A stretch of DNA of 64,000 bases from Manihot esculenta (GCF_001659605.2 NC_035163.2:32576158-32640157), one strand, 5' to 3'. Positions 1 to 11,100 are shown, counted from the first letter of the stretch. Numbers and translations are program-made. The notes: generated by a model not told the origin, from the letters alone.

Positions 1-176
1 TCTCTGAACCTGCACAACTGAAGTTAGGGGAGAGGGATGAGCTACGATAGCCCAGTGAGTAGAATAGGCAAATACAGGTGATAAAACATGCTCTCATGGA
101 ATGCAACACATAATCACATAACCTCGGCCGGACGGATCAAAACTCCCTCTATCTCATCTGGGGTACCTAAGTACCA

Positions 177-253
177 TGTGCCTGGTCCCCGTAGGGCTGT
201 TCCAGGTCTTTCTGTGTGTGCCTGGTCCCCGTAGGGCTGTTCCAGGTCTTTCC
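177..253. repeat. 40-bp direct tandem duplication inside the LTR
   Basis: The block beginning TGTGCCTGGTCCCCGTAGGG at 177 is repeated from 217, a period of 40 bp, with near identity over about 36 bp. The corresponding place in the two younger LTRs lacks this duplication, so it is private to this LTR copy. Confidence 0.85.
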
Positions 254-670
254 TCTGAGGGCTAATGAATCCTCACGAAGTCCGTGCCGTCTCACATAAG
301 CAATGTACAAGGAGCAATGCCAAGTACAAGGATAAATGCAATGCATCATCTTGGTGTACACTAATGCACTCACCCTATAGCATATTCATGATGCATGAAG
401 CATGATAAAATATCAATTCTCATATTAAAACATTAAGTTAAATTCCACTCACCTGTAGTTCTCTCTGACCTGACTCTGCAGGTTCTGACTCTGGACTCAC
501 TGCTGATGTCCCTGATTCCTCTGGTCCGTACCTACACAGGGGGACTCAAATGAGGGACTAAACTCACTCAAGAACATCTCTAAGAAACTCCCCAAAACCC
601 CTCTAAACAATCCTCAAACCATCACAAAAACATGCAAAAGAAAGCTGGACAGGGCACTTTCGGCGGCAGG

Positions 671-1528
671 TTCGGCGGCCGAAACCCCACTCCAGAGACG
701 AAACTCATGCATGTTCGGCGGCACCTTCGGCGGCCGAAGGTCTCGTCCAGAGACGAAACTCACACACTTTCGGCGGCCGAACTCCCTCTTTCGGCGGCCG
801 AAAGTCCCTTTCTAAACCGAAAGCCTAGCTTTCGGGGGCAACCTTTGGCAGCCGAACTGCCTCCACAAAGGGTTCGGCGGCCGAACCTTCCTTCGGCGGC
901 CGAACCTGGTTTTGCCCGAAGGGCAGAACCCTGCTCTGTTTCATGCAAACTTTGCCCAAAAACCTACAAACATGCATAGCAACTACTCCCAACTAGCATA
1001 TACACATATATATGCACAAAGGGGTCTCAAACTATCCTAAAACCCCAAACAAACATAACATACAACACTTAATCATGCTGGAACACCACAAATCACCAAA
1101 AACCTCACCTAAACCTAAACATGCATACTACCCATACAAACTTCATAAAACCTTTCAAAACCATCAAAGAAGCTCAGGATCTTCACTTACCTCTTAAAAA
1201 ACTTGAGGATGAAGGATCCCAACGTGGAGATATGAAGAAAAGCTCTTCCAAAGCTCCAAGCTTCAAACTTTGGTTCTTTTGCTCAAAACCTTCAAAAGTC
1301 ACCAAAACTCTTAAAACTCTTGAAAGATTTGATGAAAATCATGGAAAACATGAAAGTCAACGTAGGAGAGGCTGAAACTCACCTCTGGCTGCAAGTGGAG
1401 GAGAAATAACCTCCTTCCACCGACCCTTGGCCCTTTTATAGGTGGCTGGCCAGACCACCTTCGGCAGCCGAACGTGAAGCCGCAACCATGCAATGTTCGG
1501 CGGCCGAAAGTTACCTTCGGCGGCCGAA
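671..1528. repeat. Dispersed short inverted repeats TTCGG-NNN-CCGAA
   Basis: Nine full copies of a 13-bp dyad with arms TTCGG and CCGAA and a 3-base centre are visible: 671-683, 726-738, 769-781, 790-802, 873-885, 892-904, 1460-1472 (centre CAG), 1496-1508 and 1516-1528. A decayed copy is near 845-856. The centre is usually CGG. The same motif recurs in the other two LTRs, so it belongs to the LTR family and is not a coding feature. The long-looking reading frames across this stretch arise from the repeats. Confidence 0.85.
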
Positions 1529-1708
1529 CCTTTGCATTTCTCCCTTGTTACTTTTCTTTCAAAACTCAAGTCTTTGAACACTTCAAAACATGAAAACAAG
1601 TGAAAATACTTTGGAAAACATAGGCATTACCCTTCTCGAGGGTTCCGACACCCGAGATTCCACCGGACTACAGGAATTCCGATGCCGGACTCGAGCCGGG
1701 TATTACAG

Positions 1709-3828
1709 CTAGTAAGGGTGGAAGAAGAAGAACAGAAACCTGTTTTCTACGTTAGCAAGGTACTCAGAGACACGGAGGTCAGATATTCGAACATTGAAAA
1801 ATTGGCTTACGCCTTATTGCTGGCAGTCCAAAAATTCAGAGTTTATCTAGAAGGCCACCAAGGAGTCGTGATGACAGACCAACCCTTAAAGAAGATTCTA
1901 CATAGGCCGGAAACTTCAAGGCGGATGTTGGCATGGTCTGTAGAAATTAGCCCTTACTGTCTAGAGTACCAACCTCGAACAGCCATAAAATCCCAAGCTC
2001 TGGCTGACTTCATAGCGGAGTGTGCATTCAATGAGGAGAAAGGAGGATCATCCTCAGAGATATCAAGAAAGGGGGAAGAGAGAGAGCCCCCCCAAGAATT
2101 TAGCTGGAAGCTGTATGTAGACGGAGCATCAGGTGCTGAAGGTAGTGGCGCTGGGATAATGCTTAAGGGGCCAGAAGGTTTTAAAGTATGTTATGCCTTG
2201 CGTCTAGAATTTACGGCTTCTAACAATATGGCCGAATATGAAGCCCTGGTAAATGGAATGTTGATAGCTTCGGAGGTAGGGGTAACCGACCTCGAGGTGA
2301 ATAGCGACTCCCAGTTGGTGATCAACCAGGTGACGGGAGTATATCAGGCTAGGGACCCCATCATGCAGAACTATCTTGATAAAGTAAAAACTATAGAAGC
2401 CGAGCTCATGGGTCGGGGAGTTATTGTCAGATTTCAAAGAATACCTCGGGACGAAAATGAGGAAGCAGACCTGCTTAGTCGATTGACCAAAGAGGAGTTA
2501 GAATAGCTTCCCGATGAAGTATATATACAGCATGTCCGTACACCTGCTTTTAAAAAGACAAACACGGTACTACAGGTAGAACAGAGCCCAACTTGGATGA
2601 CCCCATACCTGAGATACTTGGAGGAGGGTAAGCTCCCCGAAGATAAAGATGAAGCCAGAAAGATAGCAGCTCGTGCTGCCAACTACCAAGCAATAAGGGG
2701 AACCTTATACAGAAAAGGGAAGTCCAGCCCATGGCTCCGGTGTGTGAGTCCGGAAGAAGCTACAAAGGTAATGGAGGAAATACATAGAGGCCTATGTGGG
2801 GCTCACGAGGGAGCAGGGACATTAGCCAACAAAATATTCAGGCAAGGGTACTACTGGCCCACTGTTAAAAAAGAAGCAGAAGAGTTTGTCCGGAGGTGCG
2901 ACGTATGTCAGAGATTTGCTAACGCCATCAAAACCCCTGCCACTCCTCAAGCAAGCATATCCAGTCCATGGCCTTTCTCACAATGGGGAATCGACATCCT
3001 GGGACCTTTCCCCAAGACTACGGGGCAAAGGAAATTCGTAGTGGTGGCTGTGGAATACTTCTCGAAATGGCCAGAGGCAGAAGCAATAGCCACAATCACA
3101 GCTCGCAAGATGATAGATTTCGTATGGGGACATATCATCTGCAGATTTGGCATACCTAGAGTACTTATCTCAGACAACGGCAGACAATTTGACTGCAGCA
3201 TTTTCAGAGCCTTCACGACGAACATGGGTATATGGCATAAGTTCTCCTCCGTGGCTCATCCTCAGACTAATGGCCAAACAGAAGTCACTAATAGAGCTAT
3301 CCTTCAAGGATTAAAGAAACGGCTGGATGGCGCAAAGGAGAATTGGGCAGAAGAACTCAATAGCATACTATGGGCACTCCGAACCACTCCCAGAGCGCCC
3401 ACTAAAGAAACACCGTTTGCACTTGCTTATGGCACAGAGGCCGTAGTCCCAGTTGAATTGCAGATCCCCACTCATCGAGTCCAATTCGTTAGTGAGAATA
3501 CTAATGAGGATAAGTTAAGAAGCAACCTGGATGCTCTTGAGGAAGTCAGGGAAGAAGCCCAAGTCCGAACTGCCGCTTATCAACAACGAGCAGCGAGATA
3601 TTACAACCAAAAGGTCAGAGAAAGAAGCTTAAAAGTGGGAGACCTGACCTTAAGAAACCTGGAAGCTACAGGAAATAGAGTGGCCGCGGGCAAGTTAGCA
3701 CCGACCTGGGAAGGTCCTTTCAAGGTGACAAAAGTGGTCAAGCCAGGGTATACCGAATCGAAGATATGCAAGGAAACCCCGAGCCCCACGCTTGGAACAT
3801 CCAGCACCTAAAAAGGTATTTCCCTTGA
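1709..3828 (+). pseudogene. pol: Ty3/gypsy (Tat-lineage) pol remnant: RNase H and integrase
   Basis: The frame opens mid-gene at the LTR junction with the end of the RT/RNase H connection region (QKPVFYVSK, then the DFIAEC boundary). RNase H follows with its acidic residues visible as YVDGASG, AEYEALV, NSDSQL and ENEEADLLSR. The integrase has an HHCC zinc region ending RRCDVCQRF near 2890-2930. Its DD35E core shows as WGIDILGPF, ISDNGRQF and GQTEVTNR. The gene is broken: a TAG at 2504-2506 lies between RNase H and integrase with the frame continuing on both sides, and a one-base loss near 3744 shifts the last roughly 25 codons, whose natural stop would be 3826-3828. Reverse transcriptase, protease and gag lie off-window or beyond the inserted LTR. 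Pairing with an antisense ORF downstream points to the Tat lineage. Confidence 0.9.
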
Positions 3829-4085
3829 AATATTTGTAAAGAAAAACATTGTATTTTGACAAATATGAGTAAATAAAAATTATTTATACAAATATGAATT
3901 ATCTTTATGAATAACATTCCTCCATGAAAAAGAATAACATTCCTCCATGAAAAAGAAAGAACAGGGCTCAGAAAGATCCCTTGAAACAAGACCTCAGTTA
4001 GGCACAAAACCAGCTGAGATGATAAAGCGACAGTAAAGCCAATGAGCCTGAATCTTGTGAAAAAACCTCAAGAAGAAACAAAAAA
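3829..4085 (+). other. Non-coding spacer after pol with a 23-bp duplication
   Basis: AT-rich spacer between the pol stop and the tandem repeats. A 23-bp segment starting ATAACATTCCTCCATGAAAA at 3911 is repeated immediately from 3934. No coding potential was seen. Confidence 0.7.
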
Positions 4086-4494
4086 CTGCCGGCGGGGCCC
4101 CGAGGTCACCCTGGAACGGCCGGTGAGGATCTTAAAGATGCCTCCCGGAGCATGAAGACCGGGATCCCCTAGAACTCCCAGGAAAACAAAACAAAAAACT
4201 GCCGGCGGGCCCCGAGGTCACCCCAGAACGGCAAGTGAGGATCTTAAAGATGCCTCTCGGAGCATGAAGACCGGGATCCCCTAGAACTCCCGGGAAAACA
4301 AAACAAAAAACTGCCGGCGGGGCCCCGAGGTCACCCCGGAACGGCCGGTGAGGATCTTAAAGATGCCTCCCGGAGCATGAAGACCGGGATCCCCTAGAAC
4401 TCCCGGGAAAACAAAACAAAAAAACTGCCGGCGGGCCCCGAGGTCACCCCGAAACGGCCGGTGAGGATCTTACAGATGCCTCCCGGAGCATGTG
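4086..4494 (+). repeat. 113-bp tandem repeat, about 3.6 units, in the Tat-type element
   Basis: Units begin CTGCCGGCGGG at 4086, 4199, 4311 and 4425, giving periods of 113, 112 and 114 bp. Each contains CCCGAGGTCACCC, the phrase GAGGATCTTA and GAAGACCGGGATCCCC, and ends in an A-rich linker. The fourth unit breaks off near 4494 and a scrambled piece (GCCCCGAGGTCACCCCGG) follows at 4497. Tandem repeats between pol and the 3' LTR are known in Tat/Ogre elements and can seed satellite DNA. Confidence 0.9.
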
Positions 4495-5242
4495 GAGCCC
4501 CGAGGTCACCCCGGTACAAAAACAGCCAGGGTCTCGTAAAGATCTCCTGAAAACAAAAATGGTCGAAGAAGGACTTAAGAGCCTCCCAAAATGAAAATTT
4601 CCCATGCAGGGACAACTTATAAAATACAGTTCCGACCTCACAAAAAGAGAGGAGCCCACAGCTACCAAGGAAAAATCAGGTTCCGACCTCCTGAAGAGGT
4701 TCGGGGCACAATAGCCAAGAAGCGCCGACCTCGAAACAGACGCTAACGCTAACAGTTTGGCTATTGGGCAAAATGCCGAGCTCCCAGCTCGGATAGACCT
4801 ATATTAAGCTCAAGATCGAGCTCCCAGCTCGGATAGACTTGCATCCTCAGAAGCCCAAAGTATGAAGGCCAAAACAAAAGGCCGAGCTCCCTCTTTCAAA
4901 AGGTTCATAAACGAAGAAACCTGTAAGAGGATAAATGAAGACGAAAAAGGCTATACTCCAAAATCAGTTTATCTGGAACAAACATCCAAGTTCACAACCA
5001 AGAAGAAAGGGCTAAAAGCAAAAGGCAGACATGCTAGCCGCCATTAAAAGGTATGAAATTTGATCTCTCAGACTATTAGCTAAGAGCTGAGCTCGCAACT
5101 TAAGATCAATTCAGAGATTGTGAATGAGAATACGTAAAGTACGTTACAAATACAAAAAGTAGAGATAAATTCCAAGATATATGAAGAAGAAGAGTAGTCT
5201 GAAAAAAGAAAACTGACATTTCATTAACATAGATATTACAAT
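4495..5242. other. Spacer with repeated GAGCTC/AGCTCGG dyads between the tandem array and antisense ORF
   Basis: Non-coding. It holds imperfect copies of CGAGCTCCCAGCTCGGATAG near 4770 and 4820. Similar phrases (GACCGAGCTCACAGGTCGG) occur at about 8900-9010 before the second antisense-ORF copy, which supports a duplicated module. Short frames here lack domain-like content. Confidence 0.6.
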
Positions 5243-8200
5243 TTATCTTTCTAACGAGGTGGGAGGATAAACAGTCCTTAAAGGACTTACATCAGTAGGA
5301 ATATCCTCGCCTACATTATCTCTATTTACAGCCACATCTGAAGGAAGCTCGGTATCCTTTGGATCAGAGCCCTCAACATTAACAACAGGGGCAACCTCTG
5401 ACCCAAGGTGGAGGTCCTCCTTCTCAGAGTTCGGGTCATCTTCCTCTGACCCAAGGACTTCCACGTCCTCCCCCTCTAGCTCGGATCCCTCTAAGGGAGA
5501 TTCAGCTGGCCGGCATATGTCCCTCCGGCAATCTCCTCGGGGCATAGGGAAATCATCCTCCCCATACAGCACTGGCTCGCCATCTGAGTCCACTTCGTAC
5601 TTGCGAAGCTCGGCCAAAGGAGTATCAGGAGCGTGTCTGGCTTCTTTTAAACCGCGATTGTAGCCGGTCACATACATACGGAAGGCTTTCTTAAGAATAG
5701 CCGATTTCATTTCACCAGAAGCCTTATATTCATCGAGATGCTCCTCACAGGCCTCAGCTACAAATTCCTGAAACTCAAAAGAGTCCTTGTAGTCCTGAAG
5801 GTGAGCCTCACAGGCTTGCTCGATCTTCCTTTTCAGCTCGTCAGACTCCTGATACTCCGCTATACATTGTTCGCGCACCAGCAAAGCCTTGTTCTCACCA
5901 TGTTTTACTACCTTGAGCAGGGCTAAACACTTACTTTCCAGGGTCCTGACTTCATGGTTGAGCTGTTGATGGCGAAGCTTGAGCTCTTCAGCCGATGAAG
6001 CCAGGTCTCTGATACGATCAGAGCTCGTACTCAATTCCTGCTCAAGGACCTCCACCCGAGCTAGGGCCCCTTCCTTCTGAGCTTTCTCCTCCCTCAGATG
6101 AACTTGAAACTCTTCAAAATCAGCCTTTAAGGCCTCATAATGACGCTGGACCTCCGTCATAGAGGACAACTGCTTCAAAACTTCTTTACAACGAACCTCC
6201 ACCGCAACTGCCCTCTCATCAGATACTTTGAGAACCCTGCGAGTCTAAGACAGCTCTGCTTCCAAAGACTTGGTATGCTCTGCTGACTCAGCCGCCTTCT
6301 CATCAGCCTTTTTAAGGGCCTCCAGCGCAGAACGTAACTCCACCTGGAGGGACTGGATCTGCTCCCGAGCGGCTACCAGATTACCCCCCGCGTCATTGGT
6401 TGCAGATAAGTTCTCCTCCAGAAGCGCCTCTTCAATCCGGCGGTCTACAGACTCCTGGAGGGAGCGATCACGGACGTCCACCTCCATAAAGAGGCCCGTC
6501 ACCTAGTACGGAAGAACAACTGTCAAGAAAAGGAAACAAAGCAAACTGAAAAGAAGTGAAAAAAGTAATTTACCACCAGAAGCATTTCCCTGATCGTGGA
6601 TCCGAGCTCCTCACGAGAGCGAGATCGGAAGGATGCTTGCTCCTTGGTAGAGCTGGCTAAGAGACCAGTCAGGGCAAGAAGGCGTGGATCCGAGGCCTCT
6701 GTGATTCCGCCGAACATTCGCTCCCGGAGAAGTTCGGCAACAGCACCGGCCGGAGACTCGGAGGTAATGCCTGACGCGTTCAGAACATTGTCAGTAAGAG
6801 ATAACGAAGGCATAGCAGAAACACCTTTCTCCTTCCCAATGGGAGGAAGAGCTGGAGAAGATCCTGCAGCAGTCCTGGACTTCTTCCGAGCAGGAGACGG
6901 GGCAGATGTTCCGGCGGGGGCTGGACGCTTGTCCCCGGTCTTTGATGAAATGCCCTCAGATCCCTCTGGCTCAGTCCTCGCAGGGACAGGGGCATCTTGA
7001 GCAGAAACCTCTGAGATTTGGTCATCTAGGAGGATGATCTCCATCCCTGTCCCAGAGGCCTCCTTGTTTTCAGTAGCAGGGGATTTAGATTGTCCCCCTG
7101 GCACACTTCCAGGAGAATAGGCAATACCCTGCTCCACTTGTTCAGCACCTTGGGTCTGCTCCACAATAGCTAGGGAGGCTTCCCTCACGACCTCTGAGGA
7201 GGCTGGAGCAGATCTAGACCCTTCAGCAGGCCTCGAAGTTGAGCTCGATCCACCCCGGCTAGACAGCCGAGATGACTTGGTGCTGCGAGAGCTCGGCTTC
7301 GAAGCTCTAGAAGAAGCTTTGGCGAGAGGTCGGCTAACCTTCTTGGAGGAAGCAGCTTGAACCATCTCCGCAGCAATCTCAGTCACTGAACGCCCATCCC
7401 CAAAGGCGTCGAAAATAGCATTCAAATTATCCCGAGACAGGACAAAGTTCTTAGGGAACTTGATGTCATCCATTTTTACCTCAGAAGCTGCAAAAGAAAC
7501 GAAATTATAAAGAATCAGCATACTTTCCGATATCATGAGCAAAGAAGAAACAAAATAGTCGGACAAGGCATTATACCCGTGTCCCGGATATCCCTAAGAT
7601 TGGATGCGAACATACACTTCTCGACGTCATACTTCCTCTCAATGGAAGTCAGTCGAAGCAGCCCGACCTGCTCAATAAGACTAAATTGGGGCAGATCGTT
7701 GCAACCCGGAAGGATCTCCCCCCAACTTAGATCCACCTCCCATGTTCGGGCGGACCCTAATTTTAACTCCGCCACAAGGAAGTTCTCCACCCATCCCTTT
7801 ATGGAGTCCTTGTACCCCGTGAAAAGAGATAACCCAATACGAGGGGAGAAATAATAGAAATTTTGAACCGCCCTAACCAGACGGAAAAAAGTGACAAACA
7901 GACAGGCCGTGGGTGTAAAACCCCAACTCAGGCAGATAGACTCAAAACAGGACATGAACAAAATGGAGTTTGGGGATAACATCCGAGGGGTTACCCCGAA
8001 GTATTCAAAGACCTCAATAAAGAAAGGGGTAAAAGGAAACGGTAGACCGAATTCTCTCTGCTTCAAGAAAAACACTATGCGACGACCCTCTTGGGGATCT
8101 ACTAAACCCGGAGGGGGAGGGTAAGGAAGGACTATCCTTTCATTTGACAGAGGTGCTCGAATGAAATACAACGGAGCATCTAAAAGTCTCTGGGAAATAT

Positions 8201-8270
8201 ACCTAGTTATGTTGGAGGGTGTAATATGCGACTCAAGGTTAACAACATCAGGAAGCTTTGAACTTGCCAT
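5243..8270 (-). pseudogene. Antisense ORF of a Tat-lineage retrotransposon (gypsy-type putative transposon domain plus coiled coil), spliced and interrupted
   Basis: Reading leftward, exon A runs 8270-7577 from ATG (residues MASSKLPDVV). It has the plant putative gypsy-type transposon domain (PF04195 type), seen as RRIVFFLKQREFGLPFPF, EVFEYFGVTPRMLSPNSI and the C-terminal LRLTSIERKYDVEKC. Exon B (7487 to about 6577) is Ser/Pro/Arg-rich and begins after a TTTTGCAG acceptor in matching phase. Exon C (6502-5243) is a long heptad-like coiled coil with an acidic C-terminus. Donors are GTATAA at 7576 and GTGGTAAAT near 6576. A TAG at 6245-6247 interrupts exon C while the same frame continues, so the gene is probably dead. 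An antisense ORF between pol and 3' LTR is a known hallmark of Tat elements; its function is unknown. The true start could lie upstream, as the frame is open to 8396. Confidence 0.75.
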
Positions 8271-8497
8271 GGAAGAACAAGGAAGCGTACCTGAGAACAC
8301 AATAAGGTGAAAAATGCAGAAGGAATTGCAGGAAGACAGAGAGCAGAAAAGAGCTAGTTTCTTCAGAAGACAGAAGGAATTCGTGATGAAAGGCAATAAT
8401 AAGACGGAACGTTGATCTGAACAGTTTTGTCTTGGAGCGGCGCGATCATTAATTACTCTCGAAGTTTACCCTCTCAACGGTTAGATAAATAACCGGT

Positions 8498-8700
8498 GAG
8501 AAGGTAAAGGGGCAAAAAGATGATCACTAGGCTTCTCCACATCCGTCAAGGGCCAGATCCGTGATTACAGCCCATCAATCAAGAGCCCATTCGCCACCTA
8601 CATAATACAAGCCCAACTCGCCAGTTAGAGCAACTTAGCCCGCAAGAACAACTCAACCTGCAAAATTCACCACTTCACCACCTCCGTGGTAAATACCAAG
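8498..8700 (+). mobile_element. Polypurine tract and start of an LTR-like segment (first copy)
   Basis: A purine run GAGAAGGTAAAGGGGCAAAA (8498-8517) is followed by TGATCACTAGGC from 8521, the layout of a PPT joined to the TG of a 3' LTR. The next bases, through AGCCCA near 8567, resemble those after the second PPT at 10581-10599. The homology fades by about 8700, so this LTR is truncated. A matching 5' LTR is not in the window. Confidence 0.45.
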
Positions 8701-9239
8701 GAAACAGAGGGGCAAGTCATTAAAAGACTTAAAAGTACAAGCAAATGGGAGCATGATAAAGGTCAGACTTGTTCATCACTTAAAAAGTTATAAGATTTGA
8801 CTTATCGTTATTGAACAAAGGCTGCAAGATCGGAAAGAGGCGATAAGGGCACCTCGGAATCATACATAGCTGAGAGCTCAGAAATCAACTCAAGGATTAA
8901 AGACCGAGCTCACAGGTCGGATTAGTCCAGCTCAGAAAACATAACTTGAGAGCTCGGTCGGCCAAAGGAGGTTCAAAACTCAAATCCATCAAGTAAAGAC
9001 CGAGCTCACAGGTCGGTTAGTCAAGCTCGGAAAAGTAAACCAACCGTCCAGTTGGTTAAGTAAGCCCGGAGCTCGGCTCATCGACTAAAAGCAAGAGTTC
9101 ACGAAATATGGTCAGTTCAGCTCGGAAAAAACGAAACAACATTTAGTTGGCTAAAGCTACAAAGAACAGCAGTATCAATACTTCATCCATGACAGAGAAA
9201 GAACAAGTATGCAAGAATTTCATTAAAAGAAAAGTACAT
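8701..9239. other. Retroelement-derived non-coding spacer
   Basis: Rich in imperfect inverted phrases such as GACCGAGCTCACAGGTCGG (two copies, about 8901 and 9000) and GAGCTCGG. It parallels the spacer at 4700-5040. No coding frame is supported. Confidence 0.5.
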
Positions 9240-10250
9240 TACAGCACGTTACAAAGGCCTACACTACGGGAGGAAAGACTACCCTTAAAGGATTTACATA
9301 ACCACATACATCATCATCTACGTTTACATCACTGACATCTGCTCTACTATCTTAGTCTTAATTCCGGGGACTATCCTAGTACGGAAAGCGAGCTCTACAG
9401 GTCGGCTGAGCTCTGTCTCGTTATTATAGGGGAACTGAACAAGTTGATTCCCATAAGCATTTCTCACTGTTCCCCTGGGCAAACGTTTGGTTACCCAAGT
9501 GTGATGCACGGTACATTCGGACAAGCTCAGATATTATATGCCGGCCGTGCACCACACATGAAAAACATAAGTCTTCGAGTTACGGCACCGAAGAGATCAC
9601 AAAGCATACATTCGAAGAAATCGCTGGAGACTTGACTGAGTGCAGCTGATCTCAGTCCCTCATAACGTAAGCACCCCACACTGAAGGAAACAATAAGCTG
9701 ATCTTTCTCGCCACTTCCATTTATATCAAAAGAAGATAACAGGGGCACCGGAGAAATTTCTTTCTCCCTCTTGAGGGAAGGCAAAGTTAGAGCAAACTCC
9801 CCAACAGCCCAAAACCTCTTTGGGGCCCGGACAACAAGCAGAGGAGGAGGCCGGCCAGACGACCTGGGTAAAGCAGTCTCAGCAGCTTGCCGAATAGTCC
9901 CACCCATCGGCCGCCTTACCAGAAGGATCTCCAAAGCACCGTCCAGACTCCTTAGAGGTAACATCAAATTTTCAAGAATTTTGAACTGACCCATTCTTAT
10001 CTCAGGTACTGCAAAAAGTTTCAAAACAGAGACAAGTCAGAAACAATTCTTCATCAAGATGATAAAAGCAAGATTAAAACAAACCTCTGGGGCAACAAAG
10101 CAATACAAACTCAAGCTCACCTCATTCCGTTTGAAGAAGGCGTCAAACGGATCCTTTACAGATAAAACAGAACAATCTCGCTGGAGGAAAGAAGCAGACA
10201 GAAAAACGGAAAGGAAGAACCTCTTGGTCCAACAGAGGATTAGAGAATGA
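9240..10250 (-). pseudogene. Second, decayed partial copy of the Tat antisense ORF
   Basis: The minus strand repeats the architecture of the antisense gene at 5243-8270. A CTTTTTGCAG acceptor at about 10018-10009 is followed by residues VPEIRMGQFKILENLML, which parallel SEVKMDDIKFPKNFVL just after the exon B acceptor of the first copy. The open stretch runs from 10008 to 9527. The left flank (about 9240-9330, with CTTAAAGGATTTACAT) matches the sequence around the C-terminus of the first copy (5270-5300, CTTAAAGGACTTACAT). The domain-bearing exon A is not recognisable here. This is either a duplicated module or a second nested relative. Confidence 0.55.
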
Positions 10251-10580
10251 AGAAAAGTTAGCGCTGATATATACCCGGAGCCTGAGGCCTTAGCGCGAGG
10301 CAGAGCTATGCTAGACTCTAAGCTAGCGGTGTCAGAATTTTAAAAGATATTCATGGAAAAGGAAAGAAAGGACATATCCAGATAATGATGACAGGAAAGC
10401 AAAGACAGCAAAGAACACGAAGAATGAAGAAAAGCCAGAAAGGGGAAAGAGCAGATAGGATTCGGAAACTGCACAACGACAGAAAGATGAAAGGATGTTA
10501 TTAAGGCACCTGAACACGAACAGGCGCGGTCATAATGGTTCTTGATTTTCACCCCCTCGGCAGTGGGAGCAATAACTACC

Positions 10581-11100
10581 GAGAAGGTGAAGGGGCAATT
10601 GATGACCGCTGGATTTCTTCACCCCGGATCGGGGGCTTGACCACAGCCCAAGGCCCATAACGTGGAGGCCCACGCACCTGATATGCACAACAAGCCTGGC
10701 TCATTCAACCTTCAAGGCTGGGCTCAACCAAGCTTCTTCACTCAGATCGGTCCAGTCCGCGACCAGCAGGCCCTCTCCTCTCAAGCTCCGCGTCCGGCCC
10801 GACTCTCGGCCCAGCCCAGTATCCAGAGCCATACTCAGACAGCCTAACAGATCCGCTCGAGCGTACGCACGAGGAGAATCAGAGGCCGTTACGCATGGAG
10901 CAGGCGGCTGATACCCTCGTACGCCCGAATCTGTATGTCAGAGACGCGTGTCCCAATCATGGAGAGGCCTTTACACGTCACCAGCAAGCATAGCGAAATG
11001 GATAAAAGAGGAACCCCCTCCCCAGGAAGTTTTTATCTTTCAATACAAAAACCCTTGTAAAACCCTACTCTATTGGATCTCAGATCATCATAAATAATAA
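10581..11100 (+). mobile_element. Polypurine tract followed by LTR-like sequence (second copy)
   Basis: GAGAAGGTGAAGGGGCAAT (10581-10599) is followed by TGATGACCGCTGG at 10600, again PPT plus LTR start. The segment to about 11100 is GC-richer than its surroundings, includes a promoter-like GGATAAAAGAGG near 10998, and ends in a run with AAACCCTTGTAAAACCC and an AATAAT-rich 3' end typical of LTR R/U5 regions. The exact right end is not defined and no TG..CA partner was found. Confidence 0.45.

Larger units (their letters stand above)
1..1707 (-). mobile_element. Partial long terminal repeat of a Ty3/gypsy (Del/Tekay-like) element, nested in pol
   Basis: Positions 1-1707 align by eye with the middle-to-end of the LTRs at 12977-15272 and 17536-19841. 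All share the GAGCTA...AGCCCAGTGAGTAGAA block near the window start, the TTCGG..CCGAA repeats, and a terminal CCGGGTATTACA. The sequence ends at 1707 in TATTACA, which is the TG..CA end of an LTR read on the minus strand. From 1709 the text is in-frame RNase H coding sequence of another element, so this LTR sits inside a pol gene. Its other end lies left of the window, so neither the target duplication nor full length can be checked. It is a diverged subfamily of the younger element further right. Whether it is a solo LTR or one end of a full element cannot be told. Confidence 0.85.

Noticed and set aside
671..904. CRISPR-like impression from regularly recurring 13-bp repeats
   Set aside because: Repeat too short, spacing irregular, plant nuclear context, and the motif is an LTR component.
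632..979. 115-codon open frame and its antisense partner in the first LTR
   Set aside because: Built almost entirely from the TTCGGCGGCCGAA repeats, with no domain and the same array in non-coding LTR positions elsewhere.
7891..8124. Plus-strand frames opposite the antisense ORF (also 6596-7000)
   Set aside because: Shadows of the minus-strand coding sequence, which has domain content and splice signals.
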